Assembly: GCF_019059575.1 (NCBI RefSeq)
Contig: NW_024881540.1
Location: 744,001 to 808,000 of the forward strand
Source: Amphibalanus amphitrite
Taxonomy: Eukaryota > Arthropoda > Thecostraca > Balanomorpha > Balanidae
Direction: 5' to 3'
DNA: 64,000 nucleotides
A model generated the notes under the pieces. The model ran no database searches, was not told the DNA's origin, and saw only the letters and a program-made list of their open reading frames with translations. Of this stretch, positions 63,509 through 64,000 are shown piece after piece (position 1 is the first letter of the stretch; every line of letters starts with the position of its first letter). The position numbers were made by a program, and so were the translations under genes.

Positions 63509-64000
63509 GGGTAAGGTGCCTAATTAGCGACCCCCTTAATTTGAACAGTCATTGCTCACACTCTATGGGTGCCACTGTATTATTGGCTTGATTTTTGGAG
63601 AGATCTTTCATTTTTCTATTAAAATATAGTCATTTTCTGCCCCAAAATTCACTAACTTATTTGTAGTGAGCATTTTGGCAAACCATTGCAAAAAACGCTA
63701 ATAATAAAAACGCTTCCCGATTAGCGACCGGGGAGGGTCGCTAATAAGTCTATGGGTTTCCCCATATTAAAAATGGCAAAAAAATGCGATGCCTGAAAAG
63801 ATGAGATATGATCTCAAAAAGGTAACCTATATGCAAAGCACTCAATCACTCGAACAGGAACGTTTATCCAACACATTTACGTAAGTAAAAACTGATCACG
63901 TGATGCACCGAAGGCGAAAAGAAGGCGGAAACCCAAATTTTGCGGGCTATCTCGTACGATATTCGATGTCCGCGCTGAATTCGACACCCCTGCAGTCGGT
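63509..64000. mobile_element. TA-flanked DNA element 5, left part, cut by window edge
   Basis: TA (63507-63508) then GGGTAAGGTGCCTAATTAGC, the same layout as elements 1-4. Its word TAATTAGCGACC recurs as GATTAGCGACCGGGGAGGGTCGCTAAT at 63719-63745, about 210 bases in. The right end should lie beyond the window. Confidence 0.6.

Overview
The window is eukaryotic nuclear DNA from an animal, most likely an arthropod (possibly a crustacean). The evidence is one intact 11-exon gene on the minus strand. Its 313-residue product is a hexa-EF-hand protein of the calbindin/calretinin/secretagogin family, closest in recall to insect calbindin-32 (Cbp53E). The last two exons of a second gene, probably a synergin gamma homologue, lie on the plus strand. 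Most of the rest is transposable elements, many inserted inside one another. There is no operon, CRISPR array, rRNA or convincing tRNA.

Layout. (1) 1-16490: a minus-strand LTR retrotransposon cut by the left window edge. A primer-binding site (9106-9123) matching the 3' end of tRNA-Lys(CUU) abuts an LTR at 9128-16490. The matching 3' LTR fills 1-4474 and runs out of the window. The LTR would be about 7.36 kb around only 4.65 kb of internal DNA, which has no recognisable gag or pol and ends in a 155-bp tandem array against the primer-binding site. (2) 16491-21700: a TA-flanked DNA element, the synergin-like 3' end (18154-19309, poly(A) signal 19678), and a modular repeat rich in CACGTG. (3) 21728-29800: a nest of TTAA-flanked and TA-flanked elements, a 109-bp MITE and several orphan exon-like pieces. 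(4) 29857-47860: the calbindin gene, whose long introns 1, 2 and 8 are packed with elements. (5) 47861-54950: an upstream region with GC-rich stretches and minisatellites, a TA-flanked element carrying a TTAA element, a GA microsatellite and a decayed LINE. (6) 54955-64000: a nest at least four levels deep, a large foldback, a near-identical second copy of one TTAA element, and the start of another TA element.

Two groups of non-autonomous DNA elements stand out. The first is a set of TTAA-flanked elements (piggyBac-like target). Both ends carry G-tract/C-tract hairpins whose palindromic cores differ between subfamilies but remain palindromic. The interiors are dense in AGGTCA/TGACCT and TGACGTCA. 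The second is a set of TA-flanked elements of about 1 kb whose sequences are largely unrelated. Each repeats its own terminal word in two internal clusters, at a nearly fixed 186-188 bp from the left end and 356-366 bp from the right end. Several insertions are confirmed by an unoccupied paralogous site elsewhere in the window.

Limits: all alignments were done by eye. Superfamily names rest on target-site duplications and terminal sequences only; no transposase gene was found. Gene names come from recognised protein patterns, not searches.
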